DNA from: an uncultured Collinsella sp.
Lineage (GTDB): Bacteria; Actinomycetota; Coriobacteriia; Coriobacteriales; Coriobacteriaceae
Reading direction: 5' to 3'
Assembly (NCBI GenBank): GCA_902494195.1
Contig: CABUSH010000002.1
Span: 62,001 to 126,000 of the forward strand
Length of the DNA: 64,000 nucleotides
A program made the position numbers and the translations under genes. The notes below the pieces were generated by a model. The model was not told where the DNA came from and made no database searches. It saw nothing but the letters and a program-made list of their open reading frames with translations. This document shows, in pieces, positions 48,961 through 57,130 of the stretch (within the stretch, counting starts at the first letter, position 1; each line of letters opens with the position of its first letter).

Positions 48961-49991
48961 TAAATACGCTCCGCGATCTCGTGGATGAGGTAGTCGGTCT
49001 TTTCCCAGCCCAGGCACGGATCGGTGATCGACTTGCCGAAGACGCCGCCATCGACCGGCTGGTTGCCGTCCTCAAGGTAAGACTCGATCATAAAGCCCTT
49101 GACCAGCTTGGAGATGGACTCGTTGCGGCGGCAGCTGTCGAGCACTTCCTTGCAAATGCGATACTGCTCCAGCGGACGCTTGCCCGAATTGTCGTGGTTG
49201 CAGTCGATGATCGCTGCGGGATTGGCATAGCCGGCGTGCTCGGTGTAGCGTTCGGCCAGGCGCTCCAGGTGCTCGTAGTGGTAATTGGGGTAGGTGCGCC
49301 CATCGAGACCGATGTAGCCACGCATAACGGCGTGCGCGAGCGGATTGCCGTCGCACTCGACCTCCCAGTTGCGGAAGATGAAGCTCTGGTGCGCCTGCGC
49401 GGCGTAAATGGAGTTGAGCATAACGGTGGTAGAGCCAGCAGTGGGATTCTTCATGCCGACGGGTACCGAAATGCCGCTCGACACCAGGCGATGCTCCTGG
49501 TTCTCGACCGAGCGTGCGCCCACGGCAACATAGCTCAGCAAGTCGACGAGGTACTGGTAGTTGGAGGGATAGAGCATCTCGTCGGCGGTGAAGAAGCCCG
49601 TTTCCTCAATAACGCGCAGGTGCATATGGCGGATTGCCTTGACGCCCTCGAGCAGGTCATCGGGAGCCTCGGGATTGGGGTTGTGCAGAAGACCCTTGTA
49701 ACCGGTGCCCTTGGTGCGCGGCTTATTGGTGTAGACGCGCGGAATGATGATGAGCTTGTCCTTGACCTCCTCGGCGGTCTTGGCCAGTCGGTTCATGTAT
49801 TCGAGGACCGAATCCTCGCGGTCGGCAGAGCACGGGCCGATGATGAGCACCTTGCGTGCGTCCTCGCCGGTAAAGACTTTGGCGACCTCGGCGTCAAATG
49901 CCTGCTTTTTGGCGGTAAGCTCGGCAGAAAGCGGCATTTCCTCGCGGATCTCCATGGGGATCGGCAACTTGCGTTTGAATTCCATGGCCAT
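48960..49991 (-). CDS. aroF: 3-deoxy-7-phosphoheptulonate (DAHP) synthase, class I
   Basis: A protein of 343 residues, the AroF/G/H length; AGGAGGCC lies before ATG 49991. IIGPCSADRED, PRVYTNKPRTKGTGYKGLLH, GARSVENQEHRLVSSG, VGMKNPTAGS, DCNHDNSGK and ESYLEDGNQP hold the PEP, E4P and metal ligands (Cys, His, Glu, Asp). It catalyses the first step of the shikimate pathway. It stands alone, with no other aro genes nearby. Which of the AroF/G/H feedback types it belongs to cannot be told. Confidence 0.95.
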   Translation of the reverse strand: MAMEFKRKLPIPMEIREEMPLSAELTAKKQAFDAEVAKVFTGEDARKVLIIGPCSADREDSVLEYMNRLAKTAEEVKDKLIIIPRVYTNKPRTKGTGYKGLLHNPNPEAPDDLLEGVKAIRHMHLRVIEETGFFTADEMLYPSNYQYLVDLLSYVAVGARSVENQEHRLVSSGISVPVGMKNPTAGSTTVMLNSIYAAQAHQSFIFRNWEVECDGNPLAHAVMRGYIGLDGRTYPNYHYEHLERLAERYTEHAGYANPAAIIDCNHDNSGKRPLEQYRICKEVLDSCRRNESISKLVKGFMIESYLEDGNQPVDGGVFGKSITDPCLGWEKTDYLIHEIAERI

Positions 49992-50181
49992 AGGGGCCTC
50001 CTCAATCTATAGAAAGAGCAATAAGCGTATTGTTGAGTGTTCGGCATTATCCGCTGTCGCACGCTAAAGTGCAAGCCCTTGTTACCCCGAAACCCGCAAA
50101 AGGGGACAGGTTTATTTTGGCAGGTTTTATCTGGGTAAACGTCGGAGGATGTCGGGAGGGAGTGGCGCCACGGGGCATCGT

Positions 50182-52170
50182 CTACGACATGCCGCGGCAG
50201 AAAGTATCAACGAATTCGTCGTAGGCGTCTGTCTGAAGGAGCCGCATGGTGTTCTCAACGTTACTAAAGACCTCGATGATAAGGTCGAGCACGTCTCGGA
50301 AAAGCCCCATATCGTCCTGTGTGATGCCGATCATGAGAGCAAAGCGAATGTCGTGCCGTCCCCAGGGGATGGGCGTGTCGCAATGCGCGACGGCGATAAA
50401 CGAACGTTTCGGGTAGACCGAAATCGCGTGTGGCACGGCAAGGCAATCGGTGAATGCTGTGGAGGAAACTCCTTCGCGAAGATGGACGTCTGCAACATAG
50501 TCGGCATCGACATAGCCAGCGGCGATTGCGGCAGTACCGAGCTCGTCGATGCAGGCTGCGGCGTTCGTCGCGTTGACGTTGCGACAATAGAGCTCCGGCT
50601 TAATCAGATGACGCAGCAGCGTGCGCGCATAGTTGTGGCGATGCTTTTCTTGGATGCGGGCCAGCCGGTCGCGCACCTTGCGCAGGTTCTGCTTGGTGAG
50701 GATGGGTCCGATCAGAATCTTCTCACATCCGGCGGGGACGGTCACATCGATGGTGGTAATGACGGCGTCGCATTCGGGCGGCTCGGAGAGATAACGGTCG
50801 CAGCTCATGATCGAGATAATCTGCGCTTCGTCTTTGAGTGCGATCTCTAGGTCGTCGACGAGTTTATGCGCGAAGTCATGGTAGTCCTCGACGATTACCG
50901 TGCAGGTGAGAAGGTTGTTGGGTGCCGCGACACGCTCGAAATACGCGCCGATGTGAAACGCAACGAACGCGATTTCATTTTCGCCGATTTCGACATTCAT
51001 GACGGTCGAGAACCGGTGCGTTAAGTAGACGGCCATGTCGTAGACGGGCGCGTATTCGCTCTTGATCTGTGAGGCGAGCGGGTTGGGATAGCTTACGTGG
51101 TAGACGGCGCGTTGGTAGGCGTTGAACATGTGAAGCACGAGTTGCAGTCGCATGGGTTCGTCGATGAAGTGTGGAATGTTGTAGCGGGCGCCCGTTTCGT
51201 CGAGGATCTCGAGCACGGTATCCACGAATGCTGGGTCGATGATGCTTGCCAGCTTTTCGAAATCGAGCTCGCGGTATTCGACGCGTTCGATCGAAAGCGC
51301 CAACAGCAAGAGGATTTGCTGGAAGTCAGCGCGGGGAATCTCGCAACCGAACTCCTGCTCGAAATAGGACGCAATATGCTCCGCACAGCGAACGATTTGG
51401 TCGCGTTGGGAGAGCTGCGCTACGAGGCCGTCACCGTCGATGGGGCCATCGACTTCGCTGAGCTCGTTGTTCGAGGTGAGGCGGATGATGATTACCATGA
51501 GATGGACGAGCAGGTTGGAGAGCGCGTAGTCGTTGATGAAGAGTTCGGATCGCTGGCAGATTTCGACGAGGCTCGCAAGGATCTGCTGGACGTCGAAATT
51601 GGGGAACATACTCTCGAGCGTGCGCGTCGATGAGAAATATCCGTAAGAGTTATGGGTGGCGATGTGCCCGAGTAGTTTGCGCTTGTTGCGCTCGAGGCCA
51701 GTGAGGCTTACCTTGAAATCATGCGTCTCGACGAATAGATTGAACCGGCCGGCGAGTTCGCGTACCTCGGGCATGACGGCGCTCGCAAGCGTGCTTTCGG
51801 ATATGCAGAGCTCGGCGGCAAGATCGAAGACCGAGAGCGGTTCCCGAGCGTTGACCAGGTGCGATGCTACATAGTTGCAGCGGGCATCGATGCCGATGCC
51901 GCCCGTGGGTTCCCCGCCCCGCTCGGGTGCGGACTTAATGCTGGGGCACGCCGGTGAGGAAAGGGCCTCGTCAGCATGTGCTAGGCGGTAGCCTTCCTTA
52001 GACGATTCGATGATTGTGTCGCCCTGACCGTTGATCTCGGTCACATAGTTGCGGATGGAACGCTCACTTGCGCCCAGCATGGTGGCGAGCATGGAGGCGG
52101 AGACCCATAAAGTGGCATGCTCCAGAATATCGACCATGCGGTTGATTCGGTTTTGCTTTGCGCTTGCCAC
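50182..52170 (-). CDS. PRD-containing PTS-type transcriptional regulator (LicR/MtlR-like)
   Basis: A protein of about 662 residues; GTG 52170 is preferred for GGGAG six bases upstream (the open frame extends to 52221). Order of domains: N-terminal HTH (WVSASMLATMLGASERSIRN), a second HTH (LSVFDLAAELCISESTLASA), PRD1 and PRD2 (about 170-400, with conserved His in ALSNLLVHLMVIIIRL and FVAFHIGAYFERV), a IIB-like part (TCTVIVEDYHDFAHKL) that lacks Cys in a P-loop, and a C-terminal EIIA-2 domain (FTDCLAVPHAISVYPKRSF, His). It senses PTS phosphorylation and should activate the divergent operon at 52517. Confidence 0.9.
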   Translation of the reverse strand: MASAKQNRINRMVDILEHATLWVSASMLATMLGASERSIRNYVTEINGQGDTIIESSKEGYRLAHADEALSSPACPSIKSAPERGGEPTGGIGIDARCNYVASHLVNAREPLSVFDLAAELCISESTLASAVMPEVRELAGRFNLFVETHDFKVSLTGLERNKRKLLGHIATHNSYGYFSSTRTLESMFPNFDVQQILASLVEICQRSELFINDYALSNLLVHLMVIIIRLTSNNELSEVDGPIDGDGLVAQLSQRDQIVRCAEHIASYFEQEFGCEIPRADFQQILLLLALSIERVEYRELDFEKLASIIDPAFVDTVLEILDETGARYNIPHFIDEPMRLQLVLHMFNAYQRAVYHVSYPNPLASQIKSEYAPVYDMAVYLTHRFSTVMNVEIGENEIAFVAFHIGAYFERVAAPNNLLTCTVIVEDYHDFAHKLVDDLEIALKDEAQIISIMSCDRYLSEPPECDAVITTIDVTVPAGCEKILIGPILTKQNLRKVRDRLARIQEKHRHNYARTLLRHLIKPELYCRNVNATNAAACIDELGTAAIAAGYVDADYVADVHLREGVSSTAFTDCLAVPHAISVYPKRSFIAVAHCDTPIPWGRHDIRFALMIGITQDDMGLFRDVLDLIIEVFSNVENTMRLLQTDAYDEFVDTFCRGMS

Positions 52171-52294
52171 GGCCGACTCCCAACGAGATAGAAGCGTGCG
52201 CCCGCCGAGGGCGCATCCCACGGGGCATGAAGCGCCCCGATGTTGTCATCATGCGCCATGGTATCGCAGAGGGTCGTGGGCGAAAAAGTCTCAA

Positions 52295-52369
52295 TTTGCC
52301 GCATGAACGGAAAGACTGCGGCATTGCCGCTATGGCGGAAAACCTGACACTTTGCCGCCATGCGGCAAA
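52295..52369. promoter_or_regulatory. Three palindromic operators for the PRD regulator
   Basis: TTTGCCGCATGAACGGAAA (52295-52313), TTGCCGCTATGGCGGAA (52324-52340) and TTTGCCGCCATGCGGCAAA (52351-52369, perfect) are spaced by about 28 bases. A -10 box TATAGT at 52402-52407 follows with no good -35, as at activator-dependent promoters. The 346-base divergent gap holds no other gene. Confidence 0.7.
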
Positions 52370-52516
52370 AAGAGGGTTCGCGGCAGGGTAGGGGCAGGCC
52401 GTATAGTGCAGTCACGGTCAAGGGAAGCCGGGTCGACACGGTCTCCCCAAACGTACGAGGACCGAGGCGGCAACCGAGCCGCTGCGGACTCGTTTATTGG
52501 GAAAGGAGTACCCCTC

Positions 52517-52846
52517 ATGGCAGACGAGAACGGATGCGTCAGAATTCTCCTCGCTTGCGGTATCGGCGCTTCGACGGGTTTCATGGCCGCCGGCATGCGC
52601 AAGGTGGCAAAGTCCAAGGGACTCAACTGCACCATTAAGGCAGTCAGCAAGTCCGAGATTATGGATTACGCCGACAAGATTGATGTCCTTCTGCTTGGTC
52701 CGCACTTCGCCTCCGAGGTGCCCGAGATCCAGGCGCAGGTGGCGTCTCATGGCGTGAAGGTCATGGCCATCGACCCGGATTACTATGCGGCACTCGACGG
52801 CGAGAGCATCCTCGAGGATGCTTACGACCTGCTTGACGAAGACTAG
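52517..52846 (+). CDS. PTS lactose/cellobiose-type IIB
   Basis: A protein of 109 residues with AAAGGAG before ATG 52517. VRILLACGIGASTGFMAAGM carries the phospho-Cys (Cys14) and P-loop; DVLLLGPHFASEVPEIQAQV and KVMAIDPDYYAALDG are the usual C-terminal segments. It is the first gene of a PTS operon and takes phosphate from the IIA encoded at 54262. The IIC gene follows 11 bases downstream. Confidence 0.93.
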   Translation: MADENGCVRILLACGIGASTGFMAAGMRKVAKSKGLNCTIKAVSKSEIMDYADKIDVLLLGPHFASEVPEIQAQVASHGVKVMAIDPDYYAALDGESILEDAYDLLDED

Positions 52847-52857
52847 GAGGGGACAAC

Positions 52858-54171
52858 ATGCTGCAAAAGTTCATGGAAGCGGTCCAGGCGTGGATCACCG
52901 AGCATGTCGTCCCCGTGATGAACAAGCTTACCTCAACTTATTGGTTCGGCGTCATCTCAGACGCGGTCCTCTACATCGTTCCCTTCTCTATGGTTTCGGC
53001 AATCCCGAGCCTTTGGAACATCATCCGTCGTTTTGTCCCGACGCTCCCCGATCTGTCGCCGCTCACGACGTTCAGCTTCGGTCTCGTTGGCCTGTTCATG
53101 GCGTTTATCATTCCGCACAACGTCGCGGTTAAGGAAGATCGCAAGGACCGTAGCATGATCGCCGGTTTCACCGGTATAGGCGCCTTCATGCTGTGTATGA
53201 ACCCTACGATCACTGAAGACGGTTACGTTTTCCAGATGGCCAAGTTCGGCGCCGGCGGTATGTTCACCGCCATGGTTGTGGGCTTTGTCGTGGGCTTCAT
53301 CTACAAGCGCATGGCTCGTATGACGTTCTTCTCGGAGGACAGCATGGTCCCCGACTTCGTCAAGAACTGGTTCGATAACATCATCGCCGTCTTGCTGTCG
53401 CTCTTCGTTGCGTGGCTTTTCACCAACATGCTTCAGGTTGACGTCTTTGGCGCCGTTGCGATCATTCTGTCGCCCGTCACCGGCTTTGCCCAGACGCTCC
53501 CCGGTACTATTGCGATTCCGCTCGTCATGGACACCTTCTATTTCTTCGGCATCTCCGGCTGGGTCTTCTCGCCCATCCAGCAGTCCATCCAAAAGTCCGC
53601 CCTTGCCGAGAATATGGCTGCATATGCCGCCGGCCTTACCCCGACGAACATCAACGCCTACGGCATTACTCGCTACATCATGATCGGCGGCGAGGGCGCC
53701 ACGCTCCCGCTGGCTTTCTACATGCTTTTTGCCAAGTCTAAGAAGAACAAAACGCTCGGTCGCGCCACGATCGTCCCGTCTCTGTTCAACATCAACGAGC
53801 CGCTCGTGTTCTCTACGATCGTTGCCAACCCCTTCATGTTCATCCCTATGGTGCTTCAAGCCATCATTCTGCCGGCCAACGCCTATCTGTGGATGAGCAT
53901 GGGCTGGGCGAGCCTTCACGTTGAGAATTTCGACATGAACTTCCTGCCCAATGCTGTCTCGGCGTTCTTTATGTCCGGTGGCGACATTCGCAACGTTGCC
54001 CTGGTTTGCGTGAACCTGCTGATCGCCGCGATTCTCTGGTTCCCGTTCTTCAAGGCGGCCGACAACTATCAATGCAAGGTCGAGGAAGAGAAAGCAGCTG
54101 AAAAGGCAGCCAAGAAGGCGGCGAAGAAGGCCGCCAAAGAGGCTGCTGCCGTAGCCGCCGTCGCCGAGTAG
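52858..54171 (+). CDS. PTS lactose/cellobiose-type IIC
   Basis: A protein of 437 residues; AGGAGGGG lies before ATG 52858. About ten membrane segments and the family marks FWFGVISDAVLYIVPFSMV, TAFMVGFVVGFIYKR-like loops, FFGISGWVFSPIQQSIQKSA (where the HGP of LacE is absent), IGGEGATLPLAFYML and NINEPLVFSTIVANPFMFIP. The C-terminus is a Lys/Ala-rich tail (KAAKKAAKKAAKEAAA). It forms the membrane channel of a cellobiose-like PTS with separate IIB and IIA. Substrate is likely a beta-glucoside, given the GH1 gene behind. Confidence 0.93.
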   Translation: MLQKFMEAVQAWITEHVVPVMNKLTSTYWFGVISDAVLYIVPFSMVSAIPSLWNIIRRFVPTLPDLSPLTTFSFGLVGLFMAFIIPHNVAVKEDRKDRSMIAGFTGIGAFMLCMNPTITEDGYVFQMAKFGAGGMFTAMVVGFVVGFIYKRMARMTFFSEDSMVPDFVKNWFDNIIAVLLSLFVAWLFTNMLQVDVFGAVAIILSPVTGFAQTLPGTIAIPLVMDTFYFFGISGWVFSPIQQSIQKSALAENMAAYAAGLTPTNINAYGITRYIMIGGEGATLPLAFYMLFAKSKKNKTLGRATIVPSLFNINEPLVFSTIVANPFMFIPMVLQAIILPANAYLWMSMGWASLHVENFDMNFLPNAVSAFFMSGGDIRNVALVCVNLLIAAILWFPFFKAADNYQCKVEEEKAAEKAAKKAAKKAAKEAAAVAAVAE

Positions 54172-54261
54172 GCGAGACACCGGGGCCCATTGCCCTGGAT
54201 TACGTAATCATTCGATGCCCCGGTTGTGGAAACGACCGGGGCCACAGGAAAGGAGACCGCG

Positions 54262-54591
54262 ATGGCCGAGGAAGAGCCCATTAACATTCCCGCCGTTGCG
54301 ATGAGCGTCATCATCAACGCCGGCGACGGCCGTGCCTGTATCGATAAGGCGATGGATGCCCTGGCAGAGTTCGATTTCGACGCGGCAGAGGCCCACCTGG
54401 CGGAGGCCGACGAGAAGATCCTCGAGGCCCATAAGTCCCAGACCGAGATGATCCAGCGTCAGGCCGGAGGCGAGGAGGTCGAGTACTCGTTGCTCTTTGT
54501 CCACGCCCAAGACACGCTCATGACCATCAGTGCCGAGCTGCACATGGCCAAGAAAATGATGCCCGTCGTGCGTGCACTCGCCGCGAAGTAG
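54262..54591 (+). CDS. PTS lactose/cellobiose-type IIA
   Basis: A protein of 109 residues; AAAGGAGACC lies before ATG 54262 (an upstream in-frame ATG at 54226 has no ribosome site). EVEYSLLFVHAQDTLMTISA holds the phosphorylated His81. The protein is all helical, with AMDALAEFDFDAAEAHLAEA as first repeat. It transfers phosphate from HPr, which is encoded in the same operon, to IIB. It is related to lacF at 28905. Confidence 0.93.
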   Translation: MAEEEPINIPAVAMSVIINAGDGRACIDKAMDALAEFDFDAAEAHLAEADEKILEAHKSQTEMIQRQAGGEEVEYSLLFVHAQDTLMTISAELHMAKKMMPVVRALAAK

Positions 54592-54673
54592 CGCCGTGAA
54601 AGCCGCGCGCGTTTCTAAATTCAAAACGACTCGTTACCTATTGATTCCGACCATTGAGAGATGAGGACATAGC

Positions 54674-56212
54674 ATGATTGATCTTTCTACTTATGACTTT
54701 GGCGATGCCTTCCCGGAGGGCTTCCTCTGGGGCGGCGCCACGGCGGCCAACCAGGTCGAAGGCGCCTGGAACGAGGGCGGACGCGGACCGGCCGTCTCGG
54801 ACTACGTCATCCTGCTCGACCGCGAGACGTGTGCCCGCGAAGGCATTGTCGAGGGCGGACCGCTCAACTCCGTGACGCGTCAGTCCCTTGCCGCTCGCAA
54901 GGCAAACGAGATGGCCTACGACTTTCCCAAGCGTCGCGGCATTGATTTCTACCACACCTACAAGGAGGACATTGCGCTCCTCGGCGAGATGGGCTTCGGC
55001 GTCTTCCGTATGAGCATCTCCTGGAGCCGTATTTTCCCAAACGGTGACGACGCGCTGCCTAACGAGGAGGGTCTGGCCTTCTACGATAAGGTGTTCGACG
55101 AGTGCCACAAGCACGGCATTGAGCCCATGGTTACCCTCAACCATTTCGATATGCCGCTCCACTTGGCAGAGGAGTATAACGGTTTCGCGAGCCGTCACGT
55201 TGTCGACGCTTTCGAGCATTACGCGGAGACGCTCTTCCGCCGCTACAAGGGTAAAGTCAAGTACTGGATGACCTTCAACGAGATTAACCACGTGTATGCC
55301 AACCCCTGCACCTGCTGCGGCGTGATCTGGGATGAGAAGGAAGACGGCTCCAACCCCTATGCTGGGCGCTGGCCCGAGAAGTTCCAGGTCGCGCACAACC
55401 AGCTTGTCGCGTCCGCCAAGGCTGTCATCAAGCTGCGTGAGATCGACCCCGAGGCACATATTGGCAACATGCTCTGCCGTCTTGAGAACTACGCCGAGAC
55501 TTCCAAGCCCGAGGATCAGCTCCAGGTGCTGTTTGAGGACCACTTCAACTGGTTCTTCACCGATATCCAGGCCAAGGGCGAGTACCCCTACTACGTAAAG
55601 CGCTTCTTCCGCGACTACGGTGTCGACATCAAGATGGAGGACGGCGATCTCGAGACCCTCAAGGCCGGCGTGGTGGACTACATCTCCATCAGCTACTACA
55701 TGACCTACATCATGCGCTATAAGGGCAAGATTTCCCCCGAGCCGAGCGGTAAGCTGCTTACCGAGATCAAGAACCAGTACCTCGAGATGACCGAGTGGGG
55801 CTGGCCGATCGACCCCGTGGGCTTCCGCATCACGCTCAACCACATCTACGATCGCTACCACCTGCCGATCTTTATTGCCGAGAACGGTAACGGCATGACC
55901 GAGAACCGCGACGAGAACGGTTATTGCGACGACGACGCGCATATCGAGTACATGAAAGAGCATGTCGAGCAAATGCACCAGGCGATTCTCGACGGTGTCG
56001 ACGTCTTTGGTTATGCCTGGTGGGGCCCCATCGACCTGATCAGCTCCGGCACCTCCGAGATGACTAAACGCTATGGCCAGATTTCGGTCGATCAGGACGA
56101 CCATGGCGACGGCACCGGCAAGCGTGGCAAGAAGAAGAGCTTCTTCTACTACAAGAAGCTCATCGCCAGTAACGGCGCCGACACCGCGAGTGACAACATC
56201 GTGGTCGAGTAG
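54674..56212 (+). CDS. GH1 6-phospho-beta-glucosidase
   Basis: A protein of 512 residues; GAGATGAGGAC lies before ATG 54674. FPEGFLWGGATAANQVEGAW is the GH1 signature of BglA types; MTFNEIN carries the acid/base Glu and IFIAENGNGMTEN the nucleophile. The end KKKSFFYYKKLIASNG and the SDYVILLDRETC insert fit 6-phospho-beta-glucosidases of the BglA/AscB branch, not the LacG types seen in units A-C. It cleaves cellobiose 6-phosphate or aryl beta-glucoside 6-phosphates from the PTS encoded before it. Confidence 0.93.
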   Translation: MIDLSTYDFGDAFPEGFLWGGATAANQVEGAWNEGGRGPAVSDYVILLDRETCAREGIVEGGPLNSVTRQSLAARKANEMAYDFPKRRGIDFYHTYKEDIALLGEMGFGVFRMSISWSRIFPNGDDALPNEEGLAFYDKVFDECHKHGIEPMVTLNHFDMPLHLAEEYNGFASRHVVDAFEHYAETLFRRYKGKVKYWMTFNEINHVYANPCTCCGVIWDEKEDGSNPYAGRWPEKFQVAHNQLVASAKAVIKLREIDPEAHIGNMLCRLENYAETSKPEDQLQVLFEDHFNWFFTDIQAKGEYPYYVKRFFRDYGVDIKMEDGDLETLKAGVVDYISISYYMTYIMRYKGKISPEPSGKLLTEIKNQYLEMTEWGWPIDPVGFRITLNHIYDRYHLPIFIAENGNGMTENRDENGYCDDDAHIEYMKEHVEQMHQAILDGVDVFGYAWWGPIDLISSGTSEMTKRYGQISVDQDDHGDGTGKRGKKKSFFYYKKLIASNGADTASDNIVVE

Positions 56213-56290
56213 CTCGGCCCCTTCGCCGGGATGCCTGTAGGGCGGGTGTCCCGGCGGCTTTTGGAAACCTTGATCGAAAGAAGGACTCGG

Positions 56291-56563
56291 ATGTATTCAA
56301 AGACCACGACCGTTGTAAACGCAAGCGGCATCCATGCCCGCCCTGCCTCATTGTTTGTTCAGAAGGCATCCGGGTTTGGAAGCAAGGTGACCGTGCGCAA
56401 CGTTACCAAGGGCAGCGACCCCAAGGATGCTAAGTCGATTCTCATGGTTATGGGTTTGGGGATGGCGTGCGGATGCGATGTCGAGATTGCGGCCGATGGT
56501 GCCGACGAGCAGGCCGCCGTCGATGCGCTGGTTGAGCTGATCGAGAGCGGTTGCGGCGAGTAA
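56291..56563 (+). CDS. HPr-like PTS phosphocarrier
   Basis: A protein of 90 residues; AAGGACTCGG precedes ATG 56291. VNASGIHARPASLFVQKASG is the HPr signature with phospho-His15, and DAKSILMVMGLGM holds Ser49 in the place of the regulatory Ser46. It takes phosphate from enzyme I. Being the fifth gene of a sugar-specific PTS operon it may be a dedicated HPr; the general ptsHI genes are not in the window. The C-terminal half has an unusual Cys pair (ACGCDVEI). Confidence 0.93.
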   Translation: MYSKTTTVVNASGIHARPASLFVQKASGFGSKVTVRNVTKGSDPKDAKSILMVMGLGMACGCDVEIAADGADEQAAVDALVELIESGCGE

Positions 56564-56594
56564 CCGCAAGGCTTTGATGAGAGGGGAGAGGGCG

Positions 56595-57044
56595 ATGGCT
56601 CGAGGGTTTCGTGGGGTGACGACAATCGTTCGCCGGCAGGAGGCTCGCCGGTCCATGTTGGCGCTTGCAGGCGTGGCCTGCGCGTATGCGGGGATGCTTG
56701 TACTTATGGAGGCGACGACAGGTGCGGTCGCGCCGCCGCTCGTGCCCGTAGTGTCATCAATCTCGCTTTTCGTTTCAATCGCCGGTATCGCATTGGTGAT
56801 TGCATTTGAGGTCCGCGCGTATCGTGCACTCACGGAAGCGTGTGACGCTGAGCCCCAAATGGGTGACAAGATGCTGCTCGGTGCCGCACTTTGGTTTTTG
56901 GGCGGTCTGCCCCAGGCATTCGTGACGCTACTGCGCACCGTAGCGATTACTGGCACGCTCGATATCAAACAGACGCTCATCCAGATCGGCGTGACGCTGA
57001 CCCTGGCACTCCTTGCCTGGCCACGTTATCGCGATTGCTTCTAG
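56595..57044 (+). CDS. Small membrane protein of unknown function
   Basis: A protein of 149 residues, ATG 56595 behind GAGAGGG. Membrane segments are at about residues 22-40 (MLALAGVACAYAGMLVLM), 50-75 (VPVVSSISLFVSIAGIALVI), 95-115 and 125-143. The N-terminus is basic. I do not recognise the family. It follows HPr by 31 bases and ends at a terminator, so it is the last gene of the operon; a role in sugar transport is not shown. Confidence 0.7.
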   Translation: MARGFRGVTTIVRRQEARRSMLALAGVACAYAGMLVLMEATTGAVAPPLVPVVSSISLFVSIAGIALVIAFEVRAYRALTEACDAEPQMGDKMLLGAALWFLGGLPQAFVTLLRTVAITGTLDIKQTLIQIGVTLTLALLAWPRYRDCF

Positions 57045-57067
57045 GTTGTTTTAAAGCGCGCAATGGC

Positions 57068-57112
57068 AAAAGATGGCCCGCTGATTCTGCGTAATCAGCG
57101 GGCCATCTTTTT
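57068..57112. terminator. Bidirectional terminator
   Basis: AAAAGATGGCCCGCTGATT pairs perfectly with AATCAGCGGGCCATCTTTT around six bases; T runs in both directions. It serves the PTS operon and the converging ABC operon. Confidence 0.92.
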
Positions 57113-57130
57113 GTAGTTATGATATTGGGC

